Below are positions 1-5,062 of a DNA stretch of 7,187 nucleotides, in pieces (positions within the stretch are counted from its first letter, which is position 1; every line of letters starts with the position of its first letter). Under the pieces are notes generated by a model. That model saw only the letters and a list, made by a program, of their open reading frames with translations, ran no database searches and was not told the origin of the DNA. A program made the translations under genes and the position numbers. The stretch is from JAWXCH01 sp034440595 (lineage in GTDB: Bacteria; Planctomycetota; Planctomycetia; Pirellulales; JALHPA01): the NCBI GenBank assembly GCA_034440595.1, contig JAWXCH010000283.1, forward strand, positions 1 to 7,187, written 5' to 3'.

Positions 1-431
1 CCACACGAATAGTGCCGGTCGCTCAGTGGTTTGCGATGGCGCGAGTATTCCTTCTGGCACCCTGGACAGACTGCTCGCCACGAGCCAGACGGCATTTGCG
101 CCTGCCCACACCGTTCGGGTTTAGCTCCGATTCTGAGGCAGATTTTTTTCCAACGGCTGCCGTGTCCGGCATACGCTCCGGCCAGCGCATGAGCGATCTC
201 GTGCAGAATACAATCGCGTACCTGCTGCTGATCATTGGCCAGCACAAAATAGACAGACAATTCGATCCGCCGTTCGTTGTGACGGCAGAGTCCCATGATT
301 CGCTTGGCACGATTGAACGAAAATCCCCAGTCGTTTAGGCCATGCTCTGCTAATAGATTCAACGCCAACTGTCGCGCTTGCGACGGCGTGATGGTTTGAG
401 GTCGCTCCATGACTTCTCGATTCCGTGACAT
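1..431 (-). CDS. SprT-like zinc metalloprotease, 3' end cut by window edge
   Basis: This partial gene continues past base 1; about 143 codons are visible. The SprT-like family has a zincin fold and includes the eukaryotic DNA-protein crosslink protease Spartan; the bacterial role is unsettled, so a cytoplasmic zinc protease is inferred. Visible features, numbered from the ATG at 431, are a helical N-terminus with ITPSQARQLALNLLAEHGL (residues 14-32), a beta strand RRIELSVYFVLAN (54-66), the zinc motif HEIAH (77-81), a downstream third-ligand candidate His90 in GHGSRW, and a zinc-ribbon start with Cys122-x2-Cys125 and a further Cys143 at the edge. The reading frame is unbroken. Two starts are possible: ATG at 431 or ATG at 410 (MERPQTITPS), neither with a good Shine-Dalgarno. 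The gene lies downstream of yqgE on the same strand, 243 bases away, so it probably has its own promoter. Confidence 0.87.
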   Translation of the reverse strand, partial: MSRNREVMERPQTITPSQARQLALNLLAEHGLNDWGFSFNRAKRIMGLCRHNERRIELSVYFVLANDQQQVRDCILHEIAHALAGAYAGHGSRWKKICLRIGAKPERCGQAQMPSGSWRAVCPGCQKEYSRHRKPLSDRHYSC

Positions 432-443
432 CCAAGTTGCAAT

Positions 444-465
444 GCAGCCGAACCCGTACGGCTGC
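444..465 (-). promoter_or_regulatory. Inverted repeat in the sprT-like gene leader
   Basis: GCAGCCG (444-450) and CGGCTGC (459-465) form a perfect 7-bp inverted repeat with an 8-base loop, ending 12 bases before the ATG at 431. It could fold in the mRNA leader or serve as a protein site. A repeat of this size is expected a few times by chance in a window this long, so only its position makes it notable. Confidence 0.35.
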
Positions 466-480
466 CTTCGTTCTCTTGCT

Positions 481-509
481 ATTATTCCCAGAGTTGGCAT
501 TGGAATCGA
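481..509 (-). promoter_or_regulatory. Weak possible sigma70 promoter for the sprT-like gene
   Basis: Read on the minus strand, AATAAT (486-481, five of six to the -10 consensus) lies 17 bases after TCGATT (509-504, three of six to the -35 consensus). Transcription would begin near 475, about 45 bases upstream of the ATG at 431 and just before the leader inverted repeat. The -35 match is poor, so this is only a suggestion. Confidence 0.22.
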
Positions 510-600
510 TAGCAGTTACTGGCAGGAATCGATTTTGTCGACCATACGTGCGCCGTTGGCAAATTCTACGTGCGGTGCGTGCTAGGATACCCTAAGAACT

Positions 601-647
601 GGATTCCCGCCTGCGCGGGAATGACGTAGGTCTGCGCGGGAATGACG
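601..647. repeat. dRS3-like palindromic repeat with a second partial copy
   Basis: At 603-622 ATTCCCGC and GCGGGAAT form an 8-bp perfect stem around a four-base CTGC loop. The unit CTGCGCGGGAATGACG occurs at 611-626 and again exactly at 632-647, a 21-base period. The shape ATTCCC-N8-GGGAAT matches the dRS3 element known from Neisseria, and similar elements occur between genes in many other bacteria. It lies downstream of the yqgE stop codon and could act as a transcript-end hairpin, but no T-tract follows it on either strand. Confidence 0.75.
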
Positions 648-674
648 AAGTGGCACATGTCCTTGCTCGATTCG

Positions 675-1232
675 CTAGTTGTTCGAAGGATCCGACGGAA
701 TCTCACGAATGTTCAGCACGTCGATCAAGAATGACTGCTGCCGGCGAGCCTGCTTCAAGCAATCGTCCCACTCCAGAGGGGAATCGGATTGTAATTGACT
801 GGCGGTCACGGACTGCGCGTACCAGGCACCGGCCTCGATTTCTTGTTCCAACTGGCCTTCGCTCCAGCCCGCGTAGCCGGCAAAGAACAGTGTCTCCTTA
901 TCGTCCGCCACAACGAGCTGGGATATGGCCGCTGGATCGGCTGAAAAATAAAGTTCTGGCAGTACCTCAAATTCTGATAACAGCCCGTGATTGTGCAACG
1001 CCATCAACGGGCCTGGGCACGGCCCGCCGATATACAACTGGCAGGGCGTACTGCAAGGCGAATGGCTGAGTTGCTTCCAGACCTCGGCAACAGTCAAGGC
1101 GGCCGGTCGATTGACAATCAGTCCAAAGGCCCCCTCCTCGTCGTGGCGAATAATCAGCACCAACGAACCATCAAAGTTCGAGTCCTTCAAGAGTGGAGAA
1201 GAAATCAGGAGTTGGCCAGCAAGCGTCTTCAT
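675..1232 (-). CDS. YqgE/AlgH family protein
   Basis: This is a 185-residue protein, the normal length for the family (E. coli YqgE is about 187). Family signatures seen in order are a start MKTLAGQLLISSPLL (1-15), the core LVLIIRHDEEGAFGLIVNRP (24-43), YIGGPCPGPL (67-76) followed by the LH pair at 79-80, and FFAGYAGWSEGQLEQEIEAG (116-135). The protein is predicted cytoplasmic, with no signal peptide or membrane segment. The name AlgH comes from alginate regulation in Pseudomonas, but the biochemical role of the family is not established, so I give no reaction. The C-terminal part after residue 160 is less conserved and polar. The ATG at 1232 places the conserved N-terminus correctly, although no strong ribosome binding site precedes it. 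The permease gene ends 63 bases upstream on the same strand, so co-transcription is possible, with a weak stem-loop between them. Confidence 0.93.
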   Translation of the reverse strand: MKTLAGQLLISSPLLKDSNFDGSLVLIIRHDEEGAFGLIVNRPAALTVAEVWKQLSHSPCSTPCQLYIGGPCPGPLMALHNHGLLSEFEVLPELYFSADPAAISQLVVADDKETLFFAGYAGWSEGQLEQEIEAGAWYAQSVTASQLQSDSPLEWDDCLKQARRQQSFLIDVLNIREIPSDPSNN

Positions 1233-1272
1233 AACTCACATTCTGACCGATTGCCAAACTCCAAACAATCGT

Positions 1273-1292
1273 GGCATCGCCGAAATGATGCC
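1273..1292 (-). other. Stem-loop just after the permease stop codon
   Basis: GGCATC (1273-1278) and GATGCC (1287-1292) form a 6-bp inverted repeat with an 8-base loop, three bases beyond the TAA of the permease gene. On the minus strand it is followed by ACGATTGTTTGG, a poor T-tract. It may be a weak terminator or 3'-end hairpin; it is not a clear intrinsic terminator. Confidence 0.3.
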
Positions 1293-1295
1293 TCT

Positions 1296-2270
1296 TTAAT
1301 CGGCCAGAGGCACCGATCGTGACACTACCGCAGTCGGACGAAGCATCAACCACGCCGTGGGGCCAAGAATCAACAGCACCCCCATCCAGGTCACTAGTTC
1401 GATCTGCCGCGACCAGATCCAGCAGTCCAAGAGCATGCCAAATACCACCTGTGTCAGGCCGACCACAGAAACCCTCGCGGGGGCACCGGCGGCAAACGCC
1501 TTGGTCAACAATATCTGCCCCAGGGTGGCCGAAGCCCCAATCCCGAGTAACATCGCCAGCACCCAACCCTCGGGCCAGTCGATTTGATGGGCAGGTGCGG
1601 CGGCTGCGGTTGGCTCAATTGCATGTGCACCAGTATCGCGTGGAGCTACATCGCGCAGCTCTTCCTGCGGCCAGGGGAAGATCAAAAACACAGCCAGACA
1701 GCAGATCAGCGAGACTGCCGAAAAATGCACGACGATCGCTCGCGGGTCGATGCCGCGCAGTCGATGCAAGCCAAGCATGGCCAATGAAGTTGAAAAAGAA
1801 CTTGCAACAGCCACCAGCGAACTAAAGTTCTGCTCGGCAAAATGAGGCTGCTGCACCAGCAACAGCCCGCAGATTCCGCAGACCACCGCCAGCCAGGTCT
1901 TGCCCGTCGGAAATATACCGAGCATTGGCCAGGAGAGCAGCGCGACCCACAGCGGAAACAGGTTCGCCAGCGCGGTGACGTCTCCGATCGGCAGTCGCGA
2001 CAGCGCATAAAACGTACAGAACACACTCACGCTTCCTGCCAGACTGCGCAACCATAGCGACGCAGGTCGCAAGAACACCAGGCGTACGTTACCCGACCAC
2101 GCTAGAAAAAGAGCAATGATCAGCGCCACACCGGTTCGCGATGTGGCAATGATCCGCCAGTCGCAGTGTGGTCCTAAACCGTGCGCCAGCGCATTCATCA
2201 CGGAGAATGCCATCGCGCCGCAAAACATCCAAAGGTAGGGGCGCGCGGCGGGTGTCAGCAGCGATTGCAA
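1296..2270 (-). CDS. EamA/DMT superfamily permease (ten-helix)
   Basis: This is a 324-residue integral membrane protein with about ten hydrophobic segments, roughly at 11-30, 39-58, 71-90, 96-117, 124-140, 148-168, 177-199, 234-256, 264-285 and 291-310. The two halves resemble each other, as expected for the duplicated EamA domain; the segment YALSRLPIGDVTALANLFPL (88-107) is typical of the end of the first repeat, and TKAFAAGAPARVSVVGLTQV (256-275) is its counterpart in the second. Members export or import metabolites such as amino acids; the substrate cannot be read from sequence. An unusually long polar loop, residues 200-233 with an Ala-Pro-rich stretch, separates helices 7 and 8. The start is uncertain: the open frame begins at 2330 after a TGA and offers only TTG at 2270 before the ATG at 2228 (residue 15). 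TTG keeps the first helix whole. Neither has a clear ribosome binding site. Confidence 0.9.
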   Translation of the reverse strand: MQSLLTPAARPYLWMFCGAMAFSVMNALAHGLGPHCDWRIIATSRTGVALIIALFLAWSGNVRLVFLRPASLWLRSLAGSVSVFCTFYALSRLPIGDVTALANLFPLWVALLSWPMLGIFPTGKTWLAVVCGICGLLLVQQPHFAEQNFSSLVAVASSFSTSLAMLGLHRLRGIDPRAIVVHFSAVSLICCLAVFLIFPWPQEELRDVAPRDTGAHAIEPTAAAAPAHQIDWPEGWVLAMLLGIGASATLGQILLTKAFAAGAPARVSVVGLTQVVFGMLLDCWIWSRQIELVTWMGVLLILGPTAWLMLRPTAVVSRSVPLAD

Positions 2271-2372
2271 ATCAAACTCGGCAGGTGTGAAACGGAGAGA
2301 CTTGGTGTGCCACTGGCTCTGCCAGTGAAATCAGTTGATGGTGCGACAAATGATCGCTTGCGCATCTGTTGC

Positions 2373-2389
2373 CTTTCAATCCGTGAAAG
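2373..2389. repeat. Small intergenic inverted repeat
   Basis: CTTTCA (2373-2378) and TGAAAG (2384-2389) form a 6-bp inverted repeat around a 5-base loop in the gap between the permease and the epimerase-like gene. It may be an operator or a transcript hairpin, or chance. Confidence 0.22.
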
Positions 2390-2439
2390 TGCACCTTGAC
2401 GTCATGTTGTTCCAAGAGTCTTATTCGATGCTCAGCGCT

Positions 2440-2456
2440 CTTTCGCGGAGCGAAAG
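2440..2456. repeat. REP-like palindrome (CTTTCGC-gga-GCGAAAG)
   Basis: A perfect 7-bp inverted repeat with a three-base loop lies 12 bases beyond the stop codon of the epimerase-like gene. The surrounding word TTTCGCGGAGCGAAAGGCGA resembles a dispersed intergenic element that I recall from Pirellulales genomes. On the minus strand it could form a hairpin at the transcript 3' end, although no T-run follows it. A related, diverged copy lies at 3709-3726, on the other side of the same gene. Confidence 0.5.
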
Positions 2457-2468
2457 GCGACTGTTGCA

Positions 2469-3641
2469 TCACGGCGACCATTCCGGCCTTGGTTGCTGGT
2501 GGACGGTTGGCTGTTGCTGGGACTGGATAGCGTCGATTTTCGACTGTGTGGCCGCTATTGCCGCTGGCTCAGTCAGCATCTGGATTTGCAGCTCAAAACG
2601 GAGCGTCTCGTGCGGACCGATCGTGCGGACCCGTCCATGCCGTTTCTCGACCGTGCGAGGATTTGGAAAATTGATGGCCGGTTCCAGTCCAGTGACATAG
2701 CCATCGGCCGAACTGGTTTCGTTTTTCCACAATATGAAATAGGGGAGCTGCTCAATCGGGAAAGAAAGGCTCACGCCGCGCTGTTTATTTGCATCATGCA
2801 ACAATACAACCGTTTGGCCATCTTCCGCAGCCAGCGGTTCAAAATAATAACATTGCTCAGCCTTACATGCCGTCTGTGGGCCGTACTGATTCCAGCGGTT
2901 CAACCCTTCAACAGCAGTACCGTTCTGCGGTGCCATGGTCCGATAGGGGAGCGACACTTGGCTCCCTGGATGCAGTAGCGGCTCGCCTACGTTGCAGTGA
3001 TACAGCAACTGCATTTCGCCAGGACTGTCCGAAAGATTGGTGACTTCGTCAATCACACGATAGCCTGGCTCGCCAACGCGCGTGATCCAGGTGCTGGTCA
3101 ATCGCAACTTTGCAAAGTGAAAGCGACATTCGTCGACTACCCCGCGAACCATGATTTCGCCGCGCTCACGATCCACGGTGACATCGAGCTTGTGCGCAGG
3201 AAGATTGGCAATGCGACCGTGCAGTGGCCAGACGAGCCGGCCCAGGTCGTCAAACACCGGCCCACCGTTGCTGGACAATCCGCACCGCACCAGCAGTTCG
3301 TCAAATCCGTCCAACCAGCCTAGACCCGATGGTTCGTTCCAAGGAACAAACTGGGGATGAACCGGCCCGCGAACGGGGGATTTCCAACCGAGCTCAAAAT
3401 CGCCGAGCCAGCTTTTCCAGATCCCCATGCCGCGTGTTGGCAGCAGTGTGCAGCGCAGGTCACCGTTGGTCACTTCCAGAATATCAACACCGTCCGATAA
3501 TCCACCACGCAGCCGCCGATATTCAAAGGCAATCCCGGGCACCCCGCTCTGTGTCTGATCGATCGAGAGCTGATCGCTAGCAATACCATTGCGGCAATCC
3601 ACAAGCTTCCATGACTTATTTGTCGCAGTCTGCTTTGTCAC
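2469..3641 (-). CDS. DUF4432 family aldose-1-epimerase-like protein
   Basis: This is a 390-residue soluble protein of the galactose-mutarotase-like superfamily, DUF4432 branch. Such proteins have a beta-sandwich fold that binds sugars; the substrate is unknown here, so carbohydrate epimerase or mutarotase is an inference. Landmarks are LPTRGMGIWKSWLG (67-80), the HGRIANLPAHKL segment (141-152), YHCNVGEPLLHPGS (214-227) and GLEPAINFPNPR (318-329). The Glu at 320 sits where the mutarotase-like fold places its catalytic base, and His141 and His215 are candidate sugar-contacting residues. The C-terminus after about 360 is a Gln- and Pro-rich tail unlike an enzyme core. The GTG start at 3641 is the first start codon after an in-frame TAA only four codons upstream, and AAGGCG lies 8 bases before it as a plausible ribosome binding site. 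There are no sugar-pathway neighbours in the window; the permease lies 198 bases downstream. Confidence 0.88.
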   Translation of the reverse strand: MTKQTATNKSWKLVDCRNGIASDQLSIDQTQSGVPGIAFEYRRLRGGLSDGVDILEVTNGDLRCTLLPTRGMGIWKSWLGDFELGWKSPVRGPVHPQFVPWNEPSGLGWLDGFDELLVRCGLSSNGGPVFDDLGRLVWPLHGRIANLPAHKLDVTVDRERGEIMVRGVVDECRFHFAKLRLTSTWITRVGEPGYRVIDEVTNLSDSPGEMQLLYHCNVGEPLLHPGSQVSLPYRTMAPQNGTAVEGLNRWNQYGPQTACKAEQCYYFEPLAAEDGQTVVLLHDANKQRGVSLSFPIEQLPYFILWKNETSSADGYVTGLEPAINFPNPRTVEKRHGRVRTIGPHETLRFELQIQMLTEPAAIAATQSKIDAIQSQQQPTVHQQPRPEWSP

Positions 3642-3708
3642 GGTCTGTTCGCCTTAGCGTTAAAATGATCCTGCCAGAATTTACTTGAAGAAGGCTCGCA
3701 ATGTACCA

Positions 3709-3726
3709 TTTTCGCGGTGAAAAGGC
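3709..3726. repeat. Diverged second REP-like palindrome
   Basis: TTTTC (3709-3713) and GAAAA (3719-3723) pair around GCGGT, followed by GGC. The plus-strand text TTTCGCGG...AAAGGC matches the element at 2440-2458 apart from a two-base length change in the middle. The two copies flank the epimerase-like gene in the same orientation. Confidence 0.35.
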
Positions 3727-3743
3727 ATCTCCCTGCCGGCTCG

Positions 3744-3759
3744 TTTTTGTTGACAAAAA
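3744..3759. promoter_or_regulatory. Operator-like palindrome TTTTTGT-TG-ACAAAAA
   Basis: A perfect inverted repeat with 7-bp arms and a two-base centre overlaps a TTGACA hexamer (3750-3755). The hexamer has no -10 partner at 16-18 bases. The palindrome lies 20 bases upstream of the predicted plus-strand -35 box and about 100 bases upstream of the divergent epimerase-like gene, a natural place for a regulator binding site. A/T-rich palindromes can arise by chance. Confidence 0.4.
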
Positions 3760-3776
3760 TTGCCACTTGTTGGCGC

Positions 3777-3805
3777 TTGATTGTATTTTGCGGGCTGTTT
3801 ATTAT
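3777..3805 (+). promoter_or_regulatory. Predicted sigma70-type promoter
   Basis: TTGATT (3777-3782) and TATTAT (3800-3805, five of six to TATAAT) are separated by exactly 17 bases, giving a likely start near 3812. The nearest supported gene downstream begins at 4187, which implies a leader of about 375 bases, or a separate short transcript. Confidence 0.5.
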
Positions 3806-3904
3806 GACGATTGAGGATGCAACGTAAGTTGTCACCTCAGGGGGAGTGTCAACTGCGCAGCACCCTATAGTACGGTAAATCGGGCAAGTTCAAACAAGCG
3901 ACAT

Positions 3905-3968
3905 TCGTCGCCACTTGAGCCGCCGTGCCAATGGGAGGGAGAGGCAAAATCCGGCTGTGCGGCGACGA
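3905..3968 (+). ncRNA. Possible structured leader or small RNA hairpin
   Basis: Three nested pairings can stack into one long imperfect hairpin: TCGTCGCC/GGCGACGA (3905-3912 with 3961-3968), AGCCG/CGGCT (3918-3922 with 3952-3956) and TGCC/GGCA (3926-3929 with 3943-3946). The apical loop is purine-rich (AATGGGAGGGAGA). It lies about 95 bases after the predicted transcription start and matches no riboswitch class that I know. The outer stem alone is within chance expectation for the window, so the support comes from nesting and position. Confidence 0.25.
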
Positions 3969-4174
3969 TGTGGTTCAAGAGCAGTATTTCCGACAGGTAA
4001 TTGCATAACCAACGGGAAGATCGATTGTCGAATCTGGGGCTACGGCAGTCGCTGTATCTTGCACTGGAAAATCCGGGAACAGAGATCGAACTAACAGAGG
4101 CAATGGTGCGCCGTCATGGCGAACCAATGTTGGGCTTTCGTGGCTTGCAGTTCGATCATTCATGCTGTGCACCC

Positions 4175-4189
4175 GGAGAGTTTGCCATG
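4175..4189 (+). promoter_or_regulatory. Ribosome binding site that fixes the HTH gene start
   Basis: GGAGAG at 4175-4180 is followed by six bases and the ATG at 4187. It is the best Shine-Dalgarno match near any gene start in the window and favours 4187 over the TTG at 4001 or the ATGs at 4103 and 4127 in the same frame. Confidence 0.75.
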
Positions 4190-4930
4190 AGTATTGCCGA
4201 TTGGGAGCCGACACCGGCCGAAGCGGTGTCGGAGTCGCGTGCTTTGCGTGGAGTTACTCTTAAATCAGGATCCACCAAGCTTGAGTCGCTCACTTCCGCG
4301 CCTTTGGTTCAGGCAAGTAACCCCGCACCTCACCAGCTTCAGAAGAACGCCTCTGATGCTGAAGTAAATGGTGCGGGCGCGATCGACAGCGAAGATGATA
4401 GAGACACTGGTGATAGTGAAATCGACGATAGCGACACTGACTTGGAGTGTGTGGATCGTCCGATTGCGATCCCCAAGGTGCTGCATCGCTTGGCGATCGT
4501 GCGGCAGCAACAAGGGGTCTCTCACCGCAATCTGGCACGCCGTTTAGGCAGCGATATTCGCACGGTACGCGCGCAGGAACACTCTGACGCAGACCTGCCA
4601 CTCAGTCTGCTCTATGCCTGGCAGCAGGTGCTAGAAGTACCTATTTCCGAGTTGATGGTCGATAGCGCGTCCCCGTTGTCCCCCCCAGTATTGGAACGGG
4701 CACGCATGGTCCGCCTGATGAAGACCGTGGCGGCGATGCTTGAAAGCGCAGACAGCAACTCCATGAAACGGATGATTCAGATGCTGAGCGAGCAACTGAT
4801 CGAAATCATGCCGGAACTCAAGGGGGTTGGCCCCTGGCACGCTGTTGGTCAGCGCCGCACGTTGGACGATTATGGCCGCGCCGCCGAGAACTCGATCTCA
4901 GAAGACTTCTTTCGGCGATTGGGTTCGTAA
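4187..4930 (+). CDS. Helix-turn-helix (XRE-like) putative regulator
   Basis: This is a 247-residue cytoplasmic protein, numbered from the ATG at 4187. Residues 1-65 are low-complexity and probably disordered; 66-90 form a very acidic run of Asp, Glu and Ser. A lambda-repressor-like helix-turn-helix follows at about 96-158: KVLHRLAIVRQQQGVSHR, then NLARRLGSDIRTVRAQEH, then LYAWQQVLEVPISELM. The C-terminal part (165-247) is helical and charged, with RMVRLMKTVAAMLESA (173-188), QMLSEQLIEIMPEL (198-211) and the segment WHAVGQRRTLDDYGRAAEN (217-235). I recall similar proteins in Pirellulales, but the function is unknown and DNA binding is inferred. An acidic N-terminus on an HTH protein is unusual and might contact another protein. 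It is the only plus-strand gene, divergent from the epimerase-like gene and convergent with pheT. A 9-bp perfect inverted repeat lies within codons 8-16. Confidence 0.82.
   Translation: MSIADWEPTPAEAVSESRALRGVTLKSGSTKLESLTSAPLVQASNPAPHQLQKNASDAEVNGAGAIDSEDDRDTGDSEIDDSDTDLECVDRPIAIPKVLHRLAIVRQQQGVSHRNLARRLGSDIRTVRAQEHSDADLPLSLLYAWQQVLEVPISELMVDSASPLSPPVLERARMVRLMKTVAAMLESADSNSMKRMIQMLSEQLIEIMPELKGVGPWHAVGQRRTLDDYGRAAENSISEDFFRRLGS
4208..4232 (+). promoter_or_regulatory. Strong hairpin or operator within the first codons of the HTH gene
   Basis: CCGACACCG (4208-4216) and CGGTGTCGG (4224-4232) are perfect 9-bp inverted arms around a 7-base loop, starting 21 bases after the A of the ATG. As RNA it would be a stable GC-rich hairpin near the initiation region; as DNA it has the symmetry of a dimer binding site. 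Codon choice for the PTPAEAVS segment can also produce such symmetry. Confidence 0.45.
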
Positions 4931-5021
4931 TGTAGTCATCGCACTCCGTACGATGAAGTTGCAATTTGCGGTCTGCCGTAATTTAGTCGTTGCCCCAAGT
5001 CGGTGCGTTGTGCGATATTTT

Positions 5022-5042
5022 TCCTCATCCGGAGCATGAGGA
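5022..5042. other. Stem-loop in the convergent HTH/pheT gap
   Basis: TCCTCAT (5022-5028) and ATGAGGA (5036-5042) form a 7-bp perfect stem with a 7-base loop, 20 bases beyond the pheT stop codon. The T-run lies before the stem on the plus strand and no T-tract follows on either strand, so it is not a classical intrinsic terminator. It may still stabilise or end the two convergent transcripts. I see nothing else in 4931-5062. Confidence 0.35.
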
Positions 5043-5062
5043 CTACAATGGCCAACTCGTAT

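Larger units (their letters stand above)
3642..4186. other. Long divergent intergenic region with promoter, palindromes and possible structured leader
   Basis: This 545-base gap separates the divergently transcribed epimerase-like gene and HTH gene. I find no convincing gene in it. It holds a diverged REP-like palindrome (3709-3726), an operator-like palindrome (3744-3759), a good plus-strand promoter match (3777-3805) and a nested hairpin (3905-3968). The HTH reading frame is open from 4001 to 4186, but those 62 codons look unlike a conserved domain and a far better start lies at 4187. A 17-codon ORF at 3817-3870 has no usable ribosome binding site. Confidence 0.6.

Noticed and set aside
23..310. 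95-codon minus-strand ORF at the left edge
   Set aside because: It is a different frame of the same strand as the SprT-like gene, whose conserved motifs show the true frame.
650..1069. 139-codon plus-strand ORF
   Set aside because: It is the antisense shadow of the YqgE gene, Arg/Ser/Pro-rich without any domain.
2350..2379. Minus-strand TTGAAA-N18-GATCAT as a promoter for the permease
   Set aside because: The -10 match is only four of six and the spacing is not ideal; it is near chance level.
2272..2481. 69-codon minus-strand ORF across the epimerase/permease gap
   Set aside because: It overlaps the 3' end of the epimerase-like gene and translates the REP-like palindrome; it shows no domain.
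3638..3835. 65-codon minus-strand ORF upstream of the epimerase-like gene
   Set aside because: It lies in an A/T-rich regulatory gap, has no ribosome binding site and no family resemblance, and overlaps the GTG start in another frame.
3817..3870. 17-codon ORF after the predicted promoter, a possible leader peptide
   Set aside because: Its only SD-like bases (GAGG) touch the ATG, there is no run of regulatory codons, and no terminator pair is evident.
4001..4186. In-frame N-terminal extension of the HTH protein from TTG at 4001
   Set aside because: The TTG has no ribosome binding site, the 62 codons show no recognisable domain, and the ATG at 4187 has GGAGAG at ideal spacing.
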